The notes: generated by a model from the sequence alone, not told the origin. DNA of 64,000 bases from Rhodanobacter sp. DHB23 (GCF_014842975.1 NZ_JACYXK010000025.1:1-64000); one strand, 5' to 3'; positions 39,886 through 49,637 are shown, counted from the first letter of the stretch. Numbers and translations: made by a program.

Positions 39886-41283
39886 ATGAACATGCTGATC
39901 AACGCGCCGCGGCGCATCGCGCGCCGCCTCGTCTCGCCGCTGCGCCCGAAATCGCGGGCGTGGCTGCAGGCGTTGCCGGGTTTTGCCGTACCCGCGGACG
40001 CCATCGGGGCCCTGCACGGGCCGCAGGCCTTGCATCAGGCGCTGCTGGCGCAGATCGCGCAGGCCACGCGGCGCATCGTGATCGTGGCGCTCTACCTGCA
40101 GGACGACGACGCGGGCCGTGAGGTGATGGATGCGCTCTACGCGGCGCGTGCGCGGCAGCCCGGGCTGGAGGTCGACGTCTACGTGGACTGGCATCGCGCC
40201 CAGCGCGGCCTGATCGGCAAGCAGAAAAGCCCGGGCAACGCGGCGATGTACCGCGACCTCGCGCAGCGCCACGGCGGCGGCGTGCGCGTGTGGGGCGTGC
40301 CGGTGCAGAACCGCGAACTGTTCGGCGTGCTGCACCTCAAGGGCTTCGTGTTCGACGACACCGTGCTGTACAGCGGCGCCAGCCTCAACGACGTCTACCT
40401 GGCGAAGCACGGGCGCTACCGGCTCGACCGCTGCCATCGCATCCGCGATGCGGCACTCGCCGACAGCATGGCGGCCTTCGTGCAACGGCAGTTCCGCGAC
40501 AGCGAGGCGGTGCGCCGGCTCGACCTGCCCGACCCACCGCCCACGCGTGCCCTGCTGCCGTCGATCCGCGCGTTCCGCCAGCACCTGCAGCAGGCGAGTT
40601 ATGTGGTGCCGGTGCCGGTATTGGCGGATGGCGCGGTGGCCGTCACGCCGCTGAAGGGCTTCGGCCGTGCCGACAACGCGCTCAATGACACCATGCTCGC
40701 CTTGCTGCGCGGCGCGCGGCGCAGCATCGTGCTGCTCACGCCGTACTTCAACCTGCCGGGGCCGGTGCGCGCGGCGATCGGGCAGGCGCTGCGGCGCGGT
40801 TGCACGGTCGAGATCATGGTGGGCGACAAGACCGCCAACGATTTCTACATGCCGCCCACGCAGCCGTTCCGCACCATCGGCCTGCTGCCCTACCTCTACG
40901 AGAACAACCTGCGCCGCTTCGCGCGCACGCATGCGCGCCAGCTCGCCAGCGGCCAGTTGAACCTGTGGCTGTGGCGCGACGGCGACAACAGCTACCACCT
41001 CAAGGGCCTGTTCGTGGACGACGACTGCGCCCTGCTCACCGGCCACAACCTCAACCCGCGTGCCTGGGCGCTGGATCTCGAAAACGGCCTGCTGCTGCGC
41101 GATCCCACGCACCGCCTGCATGCGATGCACGAAGCGGAGTGGGCGGCCTTGCGTCAGCACGCCACGCGATTGGCTGATTATCACGCACTGGAAAGTGCAC
41201 GCAGCTATCCGCCGGAAGTGCGGCGCCTGCTGCGGCGGCTGAGTCGGGTGCGGCTGGATCGGCTGGTGAACCGCCTGCTCTGA
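39886..41283 (+). CDS. pssA: CDP-diacylglycerol-serine O-phosphatidyltransferase (PLD type)
   Basis: A 465-aa enzyme making phosphatidylserine, the precursor of phosphatidylethanolamine, at the inner-membrane surface. It has two HKD motifs (GVLHLKGFVFDD and NSYHLKGLFVDDD) and E. coli PssA-like stretches such as YVDWHRAQRGLIG, YSGASLNDVYL, TPYFNLPGPV and GDKTANDFYMP. Length close to E. coli PssA (451). The basic C-terminus fits a peripheral membrane enzyme. It converges on bioC with a 9-bp gap. Confidence 0.95.
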   Translation: MNMLINAPRRIARRLVSPLRPKSRAWLQALPGFAVPADAIGALHGPQALHQALLAQIAQATRRIVIVALYLQDDDAGREVMDALYAARARQPGLEVDVYVDWHRAQRGLIGKQKSPGNAAMYRDLAQRHGGGVRVWGVPVQNRELFGVLHLKGFVFDDTVLYSGASLNDVYLAKHGRYRLDRCHRIRDAALADSMAAFVQRQFRDSEAVRRLDLPDPPPTRALLPSIRAFRQHLQQASYVVPVPVLADGAVAVTPLKGFGRADNALNDTMLALLRGARRSIVLLTPYFNLPGPVRAAIGQALRRGCTVEIMVGDKTANDFYMPPTQPFRTIGLLPYLYENNLRRFARTHARQLASGQLNLWLWRDGDNSYHLKGLFVDDDCALLTGHNLNPRAWALDLENGLLLRDPTHRLHAMHEAEWAALRQHATRLADYHALESARSYPPEVRRLLRRLSRVRLDRLVNRLL

Positions 41284-41292
41284 ACCGAGCGC

Positions 41293-42174
41293 TCAGCGGC
41301 GCCGCGAACCGCGCAGGCTGTCGATGGAGAAGCTGGCCATCTCGCCGCCGCCGGCCATGCGCCGCGATTGCCCCGGCGGCGGACCCCAGGCGTGCGCGGT
41401 GACCACTTCCCAGGTGGCGGGAATGCGGCCGTCCACGCGCATCGCCTCGTAGGCGGCGAGCATGGCGCGGTAATGCGACTTGCCGGTGAGGTGGCGTTCG
41501 CGTGCGGCGTCGGCGTGGGTGGCGCCCAGTCCGCGCAGTTCCTCCAGCAGCTTGCGCGGTTCGCTGTAGGTGAGCGTGTAACGCTCCACGTCCAGCACCG
41601 GGTCGCGCAGGCCGGCGTTGAGCATCGCGTTGCCGATGTCGTGCATGTCGAGGAAGCGGCTGACGTGGGAATGGCCGTCCGCCGCCGCCCAGGCCGCGCG
41701 CAGTTCCTTCAGCGTGTCGGGGCCGAAGGTGGTGAAGGCGAGCAGGCCGCCGGGCTTGAGCACGCGCGCGCATTCGCCGAACAGCGCGGCGAGGTCGGTG
41801 ATCCACTGGAAGCACAGGTTGGAGTGCAGCAGATCCACGCTGTGGTCGGGGAAGGGCAGCGCGGTGGCCTCGGCGCAGACGCGGCGGAACGGCTTGAGCC
41901 AGCCGCTGTGCGCCTTGGCCGCGCGCAGCATCGGCAGTGCGAGGTCGACCGCGATCACCTCGGCCTTGGCGTAGCGCTGCTTCAGCAGCGCGCTGCCGCG
42001 GCCGGTGCCGGCGCCCACGTCGAGCACGCGTGCGGGCGTTTCCAGATAGAAGTCCAGGCGCTCCAGCAGCGACTGCTGCACTTCGCGCTGCAGCGCATCG
42101 TGCTGCTCGTAGCTGCGCGCGGCGCGGCCGAAGTTGCGGCGGATGCGTTCGCGGTCGAGGTGGAAGTCACTCAT
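41293..42174 (-). CDS. bioC: Malonyl-ACP O-methyltransferase
   Basis: A 293-aa SAM-dependent methyltransferase that esterifies malonyl-ACP to start pimelate synthesis for biotin. The SAM site is VLDVGAGTGRGS, and DLLHSNLCFQWITDL and RVLKPGGLLAFTTFGPDTL are BioC hallmarks. N-terminal FGRAARSYEQHDALQREV also fits. The start at 42174 overlaps the bioH end by 8 bp. Two further in-frame starts lie 15 and 30 bp upstream because a 15-bp sequence is repeated there. It is the last gene of the operon. Confidence 0.93.
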   Translation of the reverse strand: MSDFHLDRERIRRNFGRAARSYEQHDALQREVQQSLLERLDFYLETPARVLDVGAGTGRGSALLKQRYAKAEVIAVDLALPMLRAAKAHSGWLKPFRRVCAEATALPFPDHSVDLLHSNLCFQWITDLAALFGECARVLKPGGLLAFTTFGPDTLKELRAAWAAADGHSHVSRFLDMHDIGNAMLNAGLRDPVLDVERYTLTYSEPRKLLEELRGLGATHADAARERHLTGKSHYRAMLAAYEAMRVDGRIPATWEVVTAHAWGPPPGQSRRMAGGGEMASFSIDSLRGSRRR

Positions 42175-42970
42175 TGGGGCTGCACTCATGGGAGCCGCAC
42201 TCACGGAAGCTGTCCAGCAAGGGCTGCAGCGCCTGCGCCACTTCGCCGGCGTAGGAGAAGAACGGCGCGTGGCCGGCGTGTTCAATCTGCACGAAGCGGC
42301 CATGCGCCTGCCGTGCCGACCACTCCATTGCCTGTGGCGGCACCAGCCGGTCGCGGCGGCCGGCGATCCACACGCTGGGCTGGCGCAGCTCGGGCAGGCG
42401 CGCACGCAGGTCGCGGGTTTCCAGGATGCGGATGCCTTCCTGCAGCACGCGCAGGTCCGGCTCACCGCGTGCGAAGGCCAGTTCGCGCAGATGGCGCAGC
42501 TCGCCGCGCGGATCGGCGCTGCCCATCGCCTCCAGCGCGAGGAAGCGCTCGATGGTGGCGTGGTAGTCGGTTTCAAGATCCAGTGCGAGCTGACGCACCA
42601 GCGTGGCGTCGCCGCCCCACGGCCAGCTTTCGTCACGCGTGAACTTCGGCGTGGCGCAGATCATCGCAAGGCCGCGCACGTGTTGCGGCTGCTCCAGTGC
42701 GCCGGTGAGCGCAATCAATCCACCCAGCGACCAGCCCAGCCAGATTGCCGGCGGCGTGGCCTGCGCGATCGTGGCGGCGCAAGCGGAAGGCTCCAGCGGC
42801 AGCTGCGATTCGCGCGAGCGGCCGTGGCCGGGCAGGTCCACCACATGCATCGTGCAGCGATCCGCCAGCGCGTCGACCAGTGGCTCCAGCACGCCGCCGT
42901 GCATCGCCCAGCCGTGCAGCAGTACCAGGGGGACCGGGCCGCTGCCGAGCTTTTCGATATGCAGGTTCAT
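42167..42970 (-). CDS. bioH: Pimeloyl-ACP methyl ester carboxylesterase
   Basis: A 267-aa alpha/beta-hydrolase that removes the BioC methyl group after two elongation rounds. The nucleophile elbow is GWSLGG, the oxyanion loop is [10 protein letters not shown], and the His is in HAGHAPFF. Ser-Asp-His triad spacing is normal. The ATG (42970) overlaps the trhO stop (ATGA), so coupling to trhO is retained although the trhO 3' end contains repeats. Confidence 0.92.
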   Translation of the reverse strand: MNLHIEKLGSGPVPLVLLHGWAMHGGVLEPLVDALADRCTMHVVDLPGHGRSRESQLPLEPSACAATIAQATPPAIWLGWSLGGLIALTGALEQPQHVRGLAMICATPKFTRDESWPWGGDATLVRQLALDLETDYHATIERFLALEAMGSADPRGELRHLRELAFARGEPDLRVLQEGIRILETRDLRARLPELRQPSVWIAGRRDRLVPPQAMEWSARQAHGRFVQIEHAGHAPFFSYAGEVAQALQPLLDSFRECGSHECSPNE

Positions 42971-43878
42971 ACCCCGCCCCAATGGGGTGAAGCGCCTTTT
43001 GCGTTCGCCTCCTCTCCCCTCCGGGGAGAGGATTGAGGTGAGGGGCGGGTGCTCGCGGGAGAGCTGCTCGGAGCCGGCCTTGATGTGGGTTCATCGCAAG
43101 AGCCTTCCCTCTTCCCCGACCCCTCTCCCGCTTGCGGGAGAGGGGAGACGGTTGCAGGGAGTAGATCGGCGCCCACCGCCCCGCGCCCGTCGAACACGAA
43201 GCAGTCGCCCTGCCAGTGCGCGCCGTCGGTGAGTTCCAGGTACTTGAGTATCCCGCCTTCGAGCTGGTGCACGTGCTCGATGCCCAGCTCCTGCATATGC
43301 AGTGCGGCCTTCTCGCAGCGGATGCCGCCGGTGCAGTACGACACCACGGTCTTGCCCGCGTAGCGCGCGCGGTCGGCGGCGATAGCTCCGGGGAAGGCGG
43401 TGAAGCTGGCGAGGCGGTAGTCCACGGCCTGCGTGAACTTGCCCACCGCGGTTTCGTAATCGTTGCGCGTGTCCAGCATCAGCACTTCGCGGCCGTCGTC
43501 GTCGCGGCCCTGGTCCAGCCAGCGCTTCAGCGTGGATGCGTCCACCGCCGGCGCGCGGCCACCCTCGGGGCGGATCGCCGGCTGGCGCATGGTGATGATT
43601 TCCTTCTTCAGCCGCACGCGCAGGCGGCCGAACGGCACCTCGCCGGACAGGGATTCCTTCGCTTCCAGTCCGGCGAAGCGCGGGTCGCTGCGCAACCACG
43701 CCATGAACGTATCCACCGCCTCGCGCTGGCCGGCGAGGAACAGGTTGATGCCCTCGGGCGCGAGCAGCACGGTGCCCTTCAACGCCAGCGCGGCGGCGCG
43801 TTCGAGCACGCGTTCGCGCAGCGCGGGCAGGTCGTCCAGCGCGACGAAGCGGTAGGCGGAGAGGTTGACGATGTTCAT
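42967..43878 (-). CDS. trhO: tRNA uridine(34) hydroxylase TrhO (YceA-type rhodanese)
   Basis: A 303-aa rhodanese-fold enzyme that oxygen-dependently hydroxylates U34 of tRNA. The catalytic-loop cysteines are in [12 protein letters not shown]. The family body runs from [16 protein letters not shown] to about [12 protein letters not shown]. The last ~65 residues, from [11 protein letters not shown] on, are encoded by palindromic repeats (43011-43145) and resemble no TrhO, so the C-terminus has been extended in frame. It lies between bioF and bioH, an unusual place. Start ATG 43878. Confidence 0.88.
   Translation of the reverse strand: MNIVNLSAYRFVALDDLPALRERVLERAAALALKGTVLLAPEGINLFLAGQREAVDTFMAWLRSDPRFAGLEAKESLSGEVPFGRLRVRLKKEIITMRQPAIRPEGGRAPAVDASTLKRWLDQGRDDDGREVLMLDTRNDYETAVGKFTQAVDYRLASFTAFPGAIAADRARYAGKTVVSYCTGGIRCEKAALHMQELGIEHVHQLEGGILKYLELTDGAHWQGDCFVFDGRGAVGADLLPATVSPLPQAGEGSGKREGSCDEPTSRPAPSSSPASTRPSPQSSPRRGEEANAKGASPHWGGV
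43011..43145. repeat. Composite CCTCTCCC palindrome, family C copy 1, inside the trhO 3' end
   Basis: CCTCTCCCCTCCGGGGAGAGG (43011-43031, broken as CCTCTCCCC/GGGGAGAGG arms) and CCCCTCTCCCGC-TT-GCGGGAGAGGGG (43120-43145) flank 90 bp. Both units are translated as the extended TrhO tail. Confidence 0.85.
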
Positions 43879-43906
43879 GCGGAAAAGGCGGCGAAACGAC
43901 CCGCCA

Positions 43907-45109
43907 TTATACGGGGCCGCCCGTGGCGACCGGTTTCGGCAGCGTGGCCAGCGCATCCAGCAACTGGTCGATGTGCTCGTCCTCGTGCGCCGCCGAGAGC
44001 GTGATGCGTAGCCGCGCCTGGCCCTGCGGCACCGTGGGCGGGCGGATCGCGGTGACCAGCACGCCACGTTGTTCCAGCGCCAGCGCGGCCTCCAGCGCGG
44101 CCTGCGCATCGCCCAGCAGCAACGGCTGGATCGCGCTGGGCGAGACCATCAGCGGCAGGCCGAGCTGCGCGGCGCCGACGCGGAAGCGGGCGATCAGCGA
44201 CTGCAATTTTTCGCGGCGCCAGCTGTCGTTGCGTGCGATCTCCACGGCGGCACAGGTCGCCGCGGCCAGCGCGGGCGCCATCGCGGTGGTGTAGACATAC
44301 GGCCGCGCGAACTGCAGCAGGCCGTCGATCAGCGCGGCGGAACCGGCCACGAAGGCGCCGCTGCAGCCCAATGCCTTGCCCAAGGTGGCCATCAGCACCG
44401 GCACATCGTTCTGGCCGAGGCCGGCGGCACGCACACTGCCCGCACCATCCGCGCCCAGCACGCCGAGACCGTGCGCGTCGTCCACCATCAGCGTGGCGTG
44501 TTCGCGCGTGCACAGTGCGGCGAGCGCGGCGAGTGGCGCCACGTCGCCGTCCATGCTGAACACGCCATCGGTGGCGAGCAGGGCGGCGGCTTGTGGGCGG
44601 CTGCGCAACTGGCGCGCGGCGGCTTCCACGTCGGCATGCGGGTAGCGCTTCAGTTCGGCGCCGGCGAGTTGCGCGCCATCCAGCAGGCAGGCGTGGTTGA
44701 GCTTGTCCTGCACGCATACGTCGTCGCGCGCGAGCAGCGCTTGCATCGCGCCGAGGTTGGCCATGTAGCCGGTGGAGAACAGCAGCGCACGCTCGCGCCC
44801 GGTCCATTCGGCCAGCGCCTCTTCCAGTTGCGCGTGCTCGCGGCGATGGCCGCAGATCAGGTGCGCCGAACCGCTGCCCACGCCCTCGTCATCCGCCGTG
44901 CGCTTCAGTGCGGCGATCAGTTGCGGATGTTGCGCAAGACCCAAGTAGTCGTTGCTGCAAAAGCCGAGCAGGCGTCGGCCCCCGCTTTCCAGCCACGGTC
45001 CTTCCACATGCTCGATGGTGCGCAGGCGACGGCGAAGGCCGGCGTGTTCGCGTTCGGACGCCTGGATGGCCAGGCGGTGGAGAAGGTCGGGGCGGGACGA
45101 GCCGGTCAT
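43907..45109 (-). CDS. bioF: 8-amino-7-oxononanoate synthase
   Basis: A 400-aa PLP enzyme condensing pimeloyl-ACP (or -CoA) with alanine. The lysine is in [14 protein letters not shown], the substrate/PLP region is [10 protein letters not shown], and the glycine loop [11 protein letters not shown] is present. N-terminal [16 protein letters not shown] is typical. The start ATG 45109 is selected; eight in-frame codons upstream run into a family C repeat. It lies 69 bp after bioB and 28 bp before trhO. Confidence 0.94.
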   Translation of the reverse strand: MTGSSRPDLLHRLAIQASEREHAGLRRRLRTIEHVEGPWLESGGRRLLGFCSNDYLGLAQHPQLIAALKRTADDEGVGSGSAHLICGHRREHAQLEEALAEWTGRERALLFSTGYMANLGAMQALLARDDVCVQDKLNHACLLDGAQLAGAELKRYPHADVEAAARQLRSRPQAAALLATDGVFSMDGDVAPLAALAALCTREHATLMVDDAHGLGVLGADGAGSVRAAGLGQNDVPVLMATLGKALGCSGAFVAGSAALIDGLLQFARPYVYTTAMAPALAAATCAAVEIARNDSWRREKLQSLIARFRVGAAQLGLPLMVSPSAIQPLLLGDAQAALEAALALEQRGVLVTAIRPPTVPQGQARLRITLSAAHEDEHIDQLLDALATLPKPVATGGPV

Positions 45110-45133
45110 GGACAAAAAGCGACCCCTCCCCAA

Positions 45134-45157
45134 CCCTCCCCTGCAAGCAGGGGAGGG
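45134..45157. repeat. Family C palindrome, copy 2, between bioB and bioF
   Basis: CCCTCCCCTGC-AA-GCAGGGGAGGG, preceded by CGACCCCTCCCCAA. Perfect 11-bp arms without a T-tract. Confidence 0.85.
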
Positions 45158-45178
45158 GGATTGGCGCGCAGAATTGCT

Positions 45179-46222
45179 TCAGGCCGCGGCACTGCACCCG
45201 CACCCATGCCCGCAGCCTACCGGCGCGGCTTCCATGATGTCCGCATGCACCGTGCCCGCTTCCTCCACGACTTCCATCGCGTGCAGGTCGAGGCGGCGGA
45301 ACAGCGCGCGGTCGTGCTCGGTGTCGGGGTTGCCGGTGGTGAGCAGCTTCTCGCCGTAGAAGATCGAGCCGGCGCCGGCGTGGAAGCACAGCGCCTGCAC
45401 CGCGTCATCCATCTGCTGGCGACCGGCGGAGAGACGCACGATGGACAGCGGCATCAGGATGCGCGCCACCGCGATGGTGCGCACGAACTCGAACGGATCG
45501 AGCTTTTCCGCATTGCCCAGTGGCGTGCCCGGCACAGGGACCAGCTGGTTGATCGGCACCGAATGCGGATGCTCGGGCAGGTTGGCCAGCGCCTGCAGCA
45601 GGCCGGCGCGCTGCGCGCGCGTCTCGCCCATGCCGACGATGCCGCCGCAGCAGGTCTTCAGGCCGGCATCGCGCACCTGTTCCAGCGTCTGCAGGCGATC
45701 CTGGTATTCGCGGGTGTGGATGATCTCGCCGTAGAACTCCGGCGCGGTGTCGATGTTGTGGTTGTAGTAGTCGAGGCCGGCGTCCTTGAGCTGCTGCGCG
45801 TGGCCGTCGCCGAGCAGGCCCAGGGTGGCGCAGGTTTCCAGGCCCAGGTCCTTCACTGCGCGCACGATCTCGGCGACCTTGGGGATGTCGCGGTCCTTCG
45901 GCCCGCGCCACGCCGCGCCCATGCAGAAGCGGCTGGCGCCGGCGGCCTTGGCGGCCCTGGCGCGCGCCAGCACGTCGTCGACCTCCATCAGCTTCTGCGC
46001 CGCGACGCCGGTGTCGTAGCGCGCCGCCTGCGGGCAGTAGGCGCAGTCCTCGGGGCAGCCGCCGGTCTTGATCGAGAGCAGGGTGGACACCTGCACCGCG
46101 TTCGCGTCGTGGTGCGTGCGGTGCACGGTGTGCGCGCGATGCAGCAGTTCGTTGAACGGCAGCGCGAACAGCGCGGCGACTTCGTCGCGGCTCCAGTCGT
46201 GGCGGATCAGGGCTTCGGGCAT
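45179..46222 (-). CDS. bioB: Biotin synthase
   Basis: A 347-aa radical-SAM enzyme inserting sulfur into dethiobiotin. The 4Fe-4S triad is in [19 protein letters not shown], and the cluster ligand sets further include [13 protein letters not shown] and [13 protein letters not shown]. The extra C-terminal tail [12 protein letters not shown] is a Cys/Gly-rich feature seen in some proteobacterial BioB. First gene of the bioB-bioF-trhO-bioH-bioC operon, divergent from comF. Confidence 0.96.
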   Translation of the reverse strand: MPEALIRHDWSRDEVAALFALPFNELLHRAHTVHRTHHDANAVQVSTLLSIKTGGCPEDCAYCPQAARYDTGVAAQKLMEVDDVLARARAAKAAGASRFCMGAAWRGPKDRDIPKVAEIVRAVKDLGLETCATLGLLGDGHAQQLKDAGLDYYNHNIDTAPEFYGEIIHTREYQDRLQTLEQVRDAGLKTCCGGIVGMGETRAQRAGLLQALANLPEHPHSVPINQLVPVPGTPLGNAEKLDPFEFVRTIAVARILMPLSIVRLSAGRQQMDDAVQALCFHAGAGSIFYGEKLLTTGNPDTEHDRALFRRLDLHAMEVVEEAGTVHADIMEAAPVGCGHGCGCSAAA

Positions 46223-46272
46223 GGGGAGGCTCCGTGGCAGAGGCCGCGAAGTGTGGGCGGCCCGCCGATGGG

Positions 46273-46305
46273 CGTCAACCGTTCGCCTGGGTATCGAGGT
46301 TGACG
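46273..46305. promoter_or_regulatory. Candidate BirA-type biotin operator in the bioB-comF gap
   Basis: CGTCAACC-N17-GGTTGACG: perfect 8-bp inverted arms. E. coli BirA sites are TGTAAACC-N16-GGTTTACA, so half-site and spacing are similar but not identical. Each arm contains a TTGAC -35-like element, one per strand, so the site would overlap divergent promoters as E. coli bioO does. It lies 50 bp from the bioB start. Confidence 0.5.
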
Positions 46306-46344
46306 AGGGCTGCGGCTACCATCGCCTCATCCGGCGAGGAAAGC

Positions 46345-47073
46345 ATGGTGATGATTCGCAAGGACGCATGGCTCCAACCGTGGCGAGGGTTGCAGCGCTG
46401 GCTGTTGCCGCTGCACTGCCTGCTCTGCGGCGCCCGCGGCGAGCGCGGCATGGACCTGTGCACGGCCTGCGCCGCGGAACTTCCGCGCAACCGCTGTTGC
46501 TGCGCGCGTTGCGCCCTGCCATTGCCCGTGCCTGCCGCGCTGTGCGGCGAATGCCAGCGCCACGCGCCGCCGTGGGACGCGGCGTGGGCGCCGTTCCGCT
46601 ACGGCTGGCCGCTGGACCGGCTGGAGTCGCGCTTCAAGTTCGGCCGCGACCTCGCCGCCGGCCGCGCGTTGGCCACGCTGTGGCAACGCGAGGACATGCC
46701 GCTGCCGAAGCCCGGGCTGCTGTTGCCGGTGCCGCTGCATCGCGCGCGCCTGCGCCGGCGCGGCTACAACCAGGCGCTGGAACTGGCCAGGCCGCTGGCG
46801 CGCCAGCTCGCCGTGCCGCTGCGCCACGACGTGCTGCTGCGCAGCCGCGGCACCGCGGCGCAGACCGAACTCGATGCCGTCGCCCGCCGCCGCAACGTGC
46901 GCGGCGCCTTCGCCGTGCGCCACGGCATCGCGTTGCCCGTGCACGTGGCGGTCCTCGACGACGTGATGACCACCGGCGCCACCCTGGCCGAATGCGCGCG
47001 CGTGCTGAAGCGCGCCGGCGTGCAGCGGGTGGATGTGTGGGCGCTGGCGCGGGCACCGTCGCCACGCGGTTGA
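46345..47073 (+). CDS. comF: ComF-family phosphoribosyltransferase-like competence protein
   Basis: A 242-aa protein with an N-terminal double zinc-finger region (CLLC, CTAC, CCCARC, CGEC) and a C-terminal PRTase domain containing the PRPP loop VLDDVMTTGATLAE. The central signature is RRRGYNQALELARPLA. ComF proteins act in the cytoplasm during DNA uptake, though enzymatic activity is not proven. Start ATG 46345 has GAGGAAAG upstream; ATG 46351 is a possible second start. Divergent from bioB. Confidence 0.9.
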   Translation: MVMIRKDAWLQPWRGLQRWLLPLHCLLCGARGERGMDLCTACAAELPRNRCCCARCALPLPVPAALCGECQRHAPPWDAAWAPFRYGWPLDRLESRFKFGRDLAAGRALATLWQREDMPLPKPGLLLPVPLHRARLRRRGYNQALELARPLARQLAVPLRHDVLLRSRGTAAQTELDAVARRRNVRGAFAVRHGIALPVHVAVLDDVMTTGATLAECARVLKRAGVQRVDVWALARAPSPRG

Positions 47074-47275
47074 CCGCGGCTTTCCGGAGGCCGCCGTCGC
47101 TGGCGGTTTCGAGCGGTCAATGCGGCGCGGGCGGGAGTCGCCGTCGATGATGACGGCAAGGCACGCCGTGGCGGCCGCGTCTCCGTGGGCATCCCGATCG
47201 CCTGCGGAAAGCCGGATGCCTGTTCCGGGCAGCTAGTATGTGGAAGACGGGGGCCAATGATGGAGGGTGTTCATC

Positions 47276-48598
47276 ATGTCGCTGTGTGACTGCATCCGCA
47301 GGACGGTGTTCGTGGCGTCGCTGGGGCTTGGCCTGTCCACGCCGGTGCTGGCGTCGTCGCCGACGTCACCGACGCCGGCCGAGATCGCGCAGGCAAAGTC
47401 CGTCTTCGCGGATGCGCAGCACGTCTCTGCGAGGGACGCCGGCCGCCTGTGGGGCATGCCGCTCTACGGCCGGATGCTGCTGGTGATCCCCGCCACGCGG
47501 GCGGTCATCGCCAACCAGCCGGATCCGCAGCACCTGCTCCAGCCCGAGGACGGGGTCTATGTCGGCAGGCTGCCCGAGGACGTGGTCCTTTCCGACGCCC
47601 CCACGGAATGGGAAGGCGTGCGCTGGACCCAGCTGCGCTTGCCGATGCTGCCCCGGGACGCAGGCGCGCGCTCGATAACGCTGGCGCACGAGATGTTCCA
47701 TCGCATCCAGCCGGAGCTTCACCTGGCGGCGAACGCCACGGCCAACCCGCAGCTCGATACGGAGCAGGGGCGGCTGTGGTTGCAGCTGGAGTGGCGCGCG
47801 CTGGCCGCCGCCCTGATCGAATCGGGCCCGGCGCAGACGCAGGCCATCCGCGACGCGCTGGCTTTCCGCAGCCGTCGCCACGCGCTGTTCCCCGGCTCGG
47901 CGGCGACGGAGGCCGCCATGGATATCGTGGAGGGCACGGCGCAGTACACCGGCATCGCGGCTGCGGAGCCGGATGCCGCGGCGGCGCGCTGGTACACGGC
48001 AGCCGACCTGGTCCACCCCGACACCGGGGTTTCCTTCTTGCGCATTTCCGCCTTCATGTCGGGACCGGCCTATGGCCTGCTGCTGGACGAACGCCTGCCC
48101 GGGTGGCGCAAGGCGCTGGACGAGCATGCCGACCTTGGCGCGATGCTGGCATCGACGCTGCACGACGAAGCGCAGGAGTCGGCCGACTCGCGTGCAGCGG
48201 GGTACGGTGCGAGCGGGTTGCGCGTGGAGCTGGCCGATCGCGCCGCCCGCGAACAAGCCATGCAGGCGCAATACCGTGCTTCGCTGGTCGATGGACCCAC
48301 GCTCTCGCTGACTGCGCTGGGGCGCTTCAGTTTCAATCCCAGCACCGCCGTGGCGCTGGGTGCGGACGGCATCGTCTACCTCACGTTCCACGCCATCGCA
48401 CGCTGGGGCACCCTGGACGTGAAAGCGGGCGGAGTACTGGTGTCGCCGGACTTCAGCCATGCCGCGCTGCCTGTCCCGACGGCGATCAAGGGCCCGCATC
48501 TCGAAGGCAACGGCTGGACCCTCGACCTGGCGCCGGGCTGGTCCGCCGTGCCGGCAGCGAAGTCCGGGAACTACGTGCTGACGCAGCAGACCCGCTGA
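47276..48598 (+). CDS. Exported HExxH-motif protein of unknown function
   Basis: A 440-aa protein with a signal peptide (about residues 1-29, ending VLASSP). It contains HEMFH (138-142) and, 77 residues later, DIVEGTAQY with Glu219: an HExxH...E arrangement like gluzincin metallopeptidases. Later sequence is beta-rich and not recognised. A secreted or periplasmic zinc peptidase is the natural reading, but activity and family are inferences. Start ATG 47276 is chosen because GGAGG lies nine bases upstream; the GTG at 47267 abuts it. Confidence 0.6.
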   Translation: MSLCDCIRRTVFVASLGLGLSTPVLASSPTSPTPAEIAQAKSVFADAQHVSARDAGRLWGMPLYGRMLLVIPATRAVIANQPDPQHLLQPEDGVYVGRLPEDVVLSDAPTEWEGVRWTQLRLPMLPRDAGARSITLAHEMFHRIQPELHLAANATANPQLDTEQGRLWLQLEWRALAAALIESGPAQTQAIRDALAFRSRRHALFPGSAATEAAMDIVEGTAQYTGIAAAEPDAAAARWYTAADLVHPDTGVSFLRISAFMSGPAYGLLLDERLPGWRKALDEHADLGAMLASTLHDEAQESADSRAAGYGASGLRVELADRAAREQAMQAQYRASLVDGPTLSLTALGRFSFNPSTAVALGADGIVYLTFHAIARWGTLDVKAGGVLVSPDFSHAALPVPTAIKGPHLEGNGWTLDLAPGWSAVPAAKSGNYVLTQQTR

Positions 48599-48623
48599 TC
48601 GCCACCGCCAATCCGGCGCCTGC

Positions 48624-49637
48624 TCACTTCACCGCCAGCGCCAGCGCGATGCCGATCCACACCGCCAGTCCCCACCAGTTGTTGTGGCGGAAGGCGGCGA
48701 GGCAGGGGCCGCGTTCGCGCTTGCGGATCAGCCACAGCTGGTAGGCGAACAGGCCGGTCGCCACCAGCAGGCTCAGCCAGTACGGCCAACCCAGCTGCGC
48801 GCGCTGGCCCACGAACAGCATCGCCAGCAGCAGGGTGGCCATCAGCACGCCGAGGATGGGCAGGTCGGCGTCGCCGAACAGGATCGCGGTGGATTTCGCG
48901 CCGGCCTTGAGGTCGTCCTCGCGGTCCACCATCGCGTACTCGGTGTCGTACACCACCGACCACAGGATGTTGGCGATGAACAGCAGCCAGCCCAGTGGCG
49001 GCACCGTACCCGCCACCGCCGCGAACGCCATCGGTATCGACCAGCCGAACGCCGCGCCCAGCACCACCTGCGGCAGGGAGGTCCAGCGCTTGGTGAAGGG
49101 GTAGAGCGCGGCCAGCGCCGCGCCGACGAAGGAGAGTTCGATGGTGAGCTTGTTGGTGAACAGCACCAGCACGAAGGCGAACGCCAGCAACGCGCCGAAC
49201 ACCACCAGCGCCTCGCGCGGCGTCACCCGGCCGCTGGCGATCGGCCGCCCCGCGGTGCGTTCCACCTGCGGGTCCAGCTTGCGGTCGGCGAAATCGTTGA
49301 TCGCGCAACCCGCCGCGCGCATCGCGAACACGCCCAGGGTGAAGATCGCCAGCGGTTTCAGCGGTGGCCAGTCGCCCGCCGCCAGCCACAGCGCCCACCA
49401 CGTCGGCCACAGCAGCAGCAGCGCGCCGATCGGCCGGTCCATGCGGGTCAGCACCAGGTAGTCGCGCAGCTTTTCCCGATGCCGTGCCGGCAGCTTGCGC
49501 AGCAGCCAGTCCAGCACCCCGTTGGCACGCGTGGAGCTGTCGGCAGGGCGCACGGGGGCAACCGGCGCCTTCGCGGTGCGTGGCGAAGGCGAGGGGGCCG
49601 GTTTGCGCCGCTGGCGTTTGCGTGGGGTGGAGGCCAT
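48624..49637 (-). CDS. ubiA: 4-hydroxybenzoate octaprenyltransferase
   Basis: A 337-aa inner-membrane prenyltransferase of ubiquinone synthesis. The two Asp-rich motifs are NDFADRKLD and [12 protein letters not shown], with about eight helices. Preceding residues 1-45 form an extra basic, Pro/Arg-rich N-terminal extension not needed for the family ([18 protein letters not shown]). The catalytic body starts near [20 protein letters not shown]. Alone on the minus strand, converging with the HExxH gene. Confidence 0.92.
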   Translation of the reverse strand: MASTPRKRQRRKPAPSPSPRTAKAPVAPVRPADSSTRANGVLDWLLRKLPARHREKLRDYLVLTRMDRPIGALLLLWPTWWALWLAAGDWPPLKPLAIFTLGVFAMRAAGCAINDFADRKLDPQVERTAGRPIASGRVTPREALVVFGALLAFAFVLVLFTNKLTIELSFVGAALAALYPFTKRWTSLPQVVLGAAFGWSIPMAFAAVAGTVPPLGWLLFIANILWSVVYDTEYAMVDREDDLKAGAKSTAILFGDADLPILGVLMATLLLAMLFVGQRAQLGWPYWLSLLVATGLFAYQLWLIRKRERGPCLAAFRHNNWWGLAVWIGIALALAVK

